64,000 nt of DNA, taken from positions 60,781 to 124,780 of the forward strand of contig JANWYH010000003.1 of the NCBI GenBank assembly GCA_025054715.1. Direction: 5' to 3'. The DNA comes from Pyrinomonadaceae bacterium. Its GTDB lineage: Bacteria > Acidobacteriota > Blastocatellia > Pyrinomonadales > Pyrinomonadaceae. Position 1 is the stretch's first letter. Each line of letters opens with the position of its first letter. Positions 62,181 through 64,000 of this stretch are shown here, in pieces. The position numbers and the translations under genes were made by a program. The notes under the pieces are model-generated. The model worked only from the letters and a program-made list of their open reading frames with translations. It was not told where the DNA came from and did not search any database.

Positions 62181-63545
62181 TTAATTTTTAGCAGGTTCTA
62201 CTTCAAGATTTTCCTTCAGCCACGCATTAGTCCCACCGACAATGTTGTAGATTTCCTTAAAACCTGCATTCTCCAGTATGCTAGTTCCGATGCTCGAACG
62301 ATAGCCGCTTTGGCATATCACATAAGTTGGTTTATCAGGATCAAGGCTTCCCAATTCCTTACTCAAAGTATGTAAAGGAATGTTTACGGCACCTTTTGCA
62401 TGAACCGATTCGTATTCAGCCTTACGACGCACATCAACAAGTTGAGCTCCATTTCTTGACAAGGCCTCGTTTGCCTCTTTTGGTGATACTTGCGTTACAG
62501 TCTTTTTCTCACCGGTGTAATTCTTTATCAATATGAATCCTTTGACCGATTCGTGACCCACACGAGCTAGACGAGTGAATGCTTCTTCAACCTGTTCTGC
62601 AGTTTCGGCAACAATAGCTATTGGTGTCCCAATCGGTATCAAAGTTCCAGCCCAAGAAGCAAACTGCCCACCTAAACCTATGTTTATCGAGTTAGGGATA
62701 TGCCCACTGCCATACTCACTTGATGGCCTCACATCAATCACCACACCTTCAAATTTCAAGATTTCTTCTGTAGAAAGCTCCTTCGGCCTCGGAAGCTCAT
62801 CTAATGAAGGTGCTCCTTCGAGATTTTTGGCTGCAGATTTCGGGAAATACATCGGAACCTCAGGTTGATCGGCTGTCACTAATTTTATAAACTCTTCCTT
62901 GCTCATCGGTTGCAAGGCATAGTTTGTGCGTTTCTGCTCACCTAAAGTTGACCAAGTGTCCTTTGATAAAGATTTGCCGCAAAGACTACCCGCTCCATGA
63001 GCAGGATAAACTTCGGTTTCATCCGGTAAGGTAAGAATCTTTTGATGAAGCGAGTCATAGAGCATAGAAGCCATCTGTTCAGCAGTATAACCTTTCGAAC
63101 CCACAAGATCAGGCCGACCTACATCGCCTATAAAAAGTGTGTCACCTGTAAACATTTTCATCGGCGCATCCGGATTTTCGGTATCTTGTGCTAAAATTGT
63201 TATACCTTCAGGCGTATGCCCTGGTGTTTCTAAAAATCTTAGCTTCACCTTCCCAATCATTAATTCATCGCCATCTTTTACTTTCAAGGCAGGAAACTTT
63301 GTGTCCGCTCTTTGACCATAAACAATCTGAGCTCCTGTTCTTCTAGCTAGCTCTAGATGTCCCGACACGAAATCCGCATGCGAATGGGTCTCGATCACAT
63401 ACTTGATCTTTTGCCCGTTCGCTTCGGCCTCATCTAGATACTGCTGAACGTCTCTTTGTGGATCAATCACTACTGCTTCATCTTCAGAGCCAATATAATA
63501 TGAAGCATGAGAAAGACAACCTAAGTAGAACTGTTTGAAAATCAT
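62181..63545 (-). CDS. ETHE1-like persulfide dioxygenase/rhodanese fusion
   Basis: 454 residues. The metallo-beta-lactamase domain (1-240) has THSHADFVSGH (His54, His56, Asp58, His63), then the His in ETPGHTPEGI and the Asp in MFTGDTLFIGDVGRPDL, as in ETHE1-type iron dioxygenases. Two rhodanese domains follow: the first (about 260-350, VIDVRPSSEYGSGHIPNS) has no active-site Cys, and the second (about 365-450) has it in YVICQSGYRSS. The protein would oxidise glutathione or low-molecular-weight persulfides and transfer sulfur. No SD is seen, and a hairpin lies 18 bases upstream of the start. Confidence 0.93.
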   Translation of the reverse strand: MIFKQFYLGCLSHASYYIGSEDEAVVIDPQRDVQQYLDEAEANGQKIKYVIETHSHADFVSGHLELARRTGAQIVYGQRADTKFPALKVKDGDELMIGKVKLRFLETPGHTPEGITILAQDTENPDAPMKMFTGDTLFIGDVGRPDLVGSKGYTAEQMASMLYDSLHQKILTLPDETEVYPAHGAGSLCGKSLSKDTWSTLGEQKRTNYALQPMSKEEFIKLVTADQPEVPMYFPKSAAKNLEGAPSLDELPRPKELSTEEILKFEGVVIDVRPSSEYGSGHIPNSINIGLGGQFASWAGTLIPIGTPIAIVAETAEQVEEAFTRLARVGHESVKGFILIKNYTGEKKTVTQVSPKEANEALSRNGAQLVDVRRKAEYESVHAKGAVNIPLHTLSKELGSLDPDKPTYVICQSGYRSSIGTSILENAGFKEIYNIVGGTNAWLKENLEVEPAKN

Positions 63546-64000
63546 AACCCCGACCTATTTAACTAAAGTGTTCGAGATTTCGACACTTTAGGTCAGCGTA
63601 TTTATACCCCGCCTTTTCAGGCTGACCCACGCTGACTGGCGGCTTTTGGTCAGCCATAGCCCCTGCATCAGCAGGAACTAACCCTTCCGCCTCCCTATCA
63701 CAATTCATTACACAACTTCTCGGCATAAAAAGTCTCTCACAGAATAACTCTCAAAGATAGAAAAGCTAAGGGCTACCTCAGCAACTTGCCATCGCTTTCT
63801 TGCTTTTGCTTTACCTATCAACTGTTTCTTCCTTCCATTCATAGCTTCAGCCAATGGCTACTGCTGAGGCTTCTTAGTAAAATCTCATCTACTTCGTTTT
63901 TCAAATTCTCTTTCACGCATGTAACAACGAATCACTTAAACTTGAAAAGCACGCATTTTTGCTAAGTTTTGTTAACCATTTTTAGTTACAACAAGCTGTC
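63546..64000. other. Gene-free, strongly self-complementary region to window edge
   Basis: 455 bases with no ORF longer than about 55 codons on either strand. Three mutually interleaved complementary pairs lie at 63592-63655, and two simple hairpins at 63563-63591 and 63663-63676. A minus-strand frame (starting near 63722) would encode MPRSCVMNCDREAEGLVPAD and about 35 further residues; it might be a decayed transposase tail. The overall picture resembles the 3' structured end of an IS200/IS605-type element or a pseudoknotted RNA, but no transposase is visible in the window. Confidence 0.35.
63563..63591 (-). repeat. Hairpin upstream of the persulfide dioxygenase gene
   Basis: CTAAAGTG (63563-63570) pairs with CACTTTAG (63584-63591), continued by TCGA-gatt-TCGA after one bulged T. 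On the minus strand it precedes the ATG by 18 bases, so it is either in the mRNA leader or the 3' hairpin of an upstream element. Confidence 0.5.

Overview
The window is a gene-dense, low-GC (roughly 40 percent by eye) bacterial chromosome segment with no rRNA, tRNA, CRISPR array or intact transposase. Several products point to Acidobacteriota, most likely a Blastocatellia relative: a VWFA protein of the acidobacterial type, a subtilase with a tail of FG-GAP-like repeats built on DFDGDGKADIAVWRPSNG, and a response regulator with a DUF4388/PATAN domain. The low GC is unusual for that group, so the placement is inference.

Layout. 1-4444: a truncated exported subtilase, a zinc-ribbon protein, a VWFA protein and a membrane coiled-coil protein. 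4490-11322: a ten-gene plus-strand run of mainly redox genes (thiG, cytochrome c, epimerase, two MDR oxidoreductases, O-methyltransferase, glutathione peroxidase, aldo-keto reductase, thioredoxin). 11424-19959: a methionine/folate bifunctional enzyme, xerC, a protoglobin, a Tat-exported nitrilase-fold protein lacking the usual Cys, a MarR regulator, udk, and a small methyltransferase/cupin operon. 20240-29500: ftsH, acyl-CoA synthetase, a CarH-type B12 regulator facing a predicted small RNA, a single-ring Clp-like ATPase, Ogg2 glycosylase, a TPR/aspartyl protease and a PIN protein. 29536-36131: Ca2+/H+ exchanger, M14 peptidase, cyclase, RDD and NYN proteins. 36297-38215: a gene-poor structured stretch, then a peroxide-defence operon (PerR, peroxiredoxin, thioredoxin-like) with a PerR box on its promoter. 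38395-46201: FG-GAP subtilase, MCE protein, a degenerate ABC ATPase, mdh and a HEAT-repeat protein. 46188-50876: a minus-strand signalling cluster. 51081-57866: acyltransferase, two glycosyltransferases, and pyrD facing pyrR-pyrB-pyrC. 57890-63545: amidohydrolase, CocE-type hydrolase, DUF2490 protein and an ETHE1-like/rhodanese fusion. The last 455 bases hold no gene but are densely self-complementary.

The most coherent candidate system is at 46188-50876. A histidine kinase with a canonical LOV (blue-light flavin) domain is followed by an NtrC-family response regulator. Just downstream lies a consensus sigma-54 promoter with two near-identical 20-bp palindromic sites about 90 and 110 bp upstream of it. 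That promoter drives a roadblock-like protein and a receiver-PATAN protein. The sequence therefore predicts a light- or redox-sensing kinase, a bEBP and a sigma-54 operon for a roadblock/PATAN module. A second candidate photoreceptor, the CarH-type regulator, shares a 100-bp divergent promoter region with a predicted orphan small RNA of about 90 nt.

Several genes (2235, 3668, 16416, 51081) have a -10 box ending only 5 to 12 bases before the ATG and no Shine-Dalgarno, which suggests leaderless mRNAs. Others have strong AGGAGG sites that move the start downstream of the longest ORF; those corrected starts are used below.
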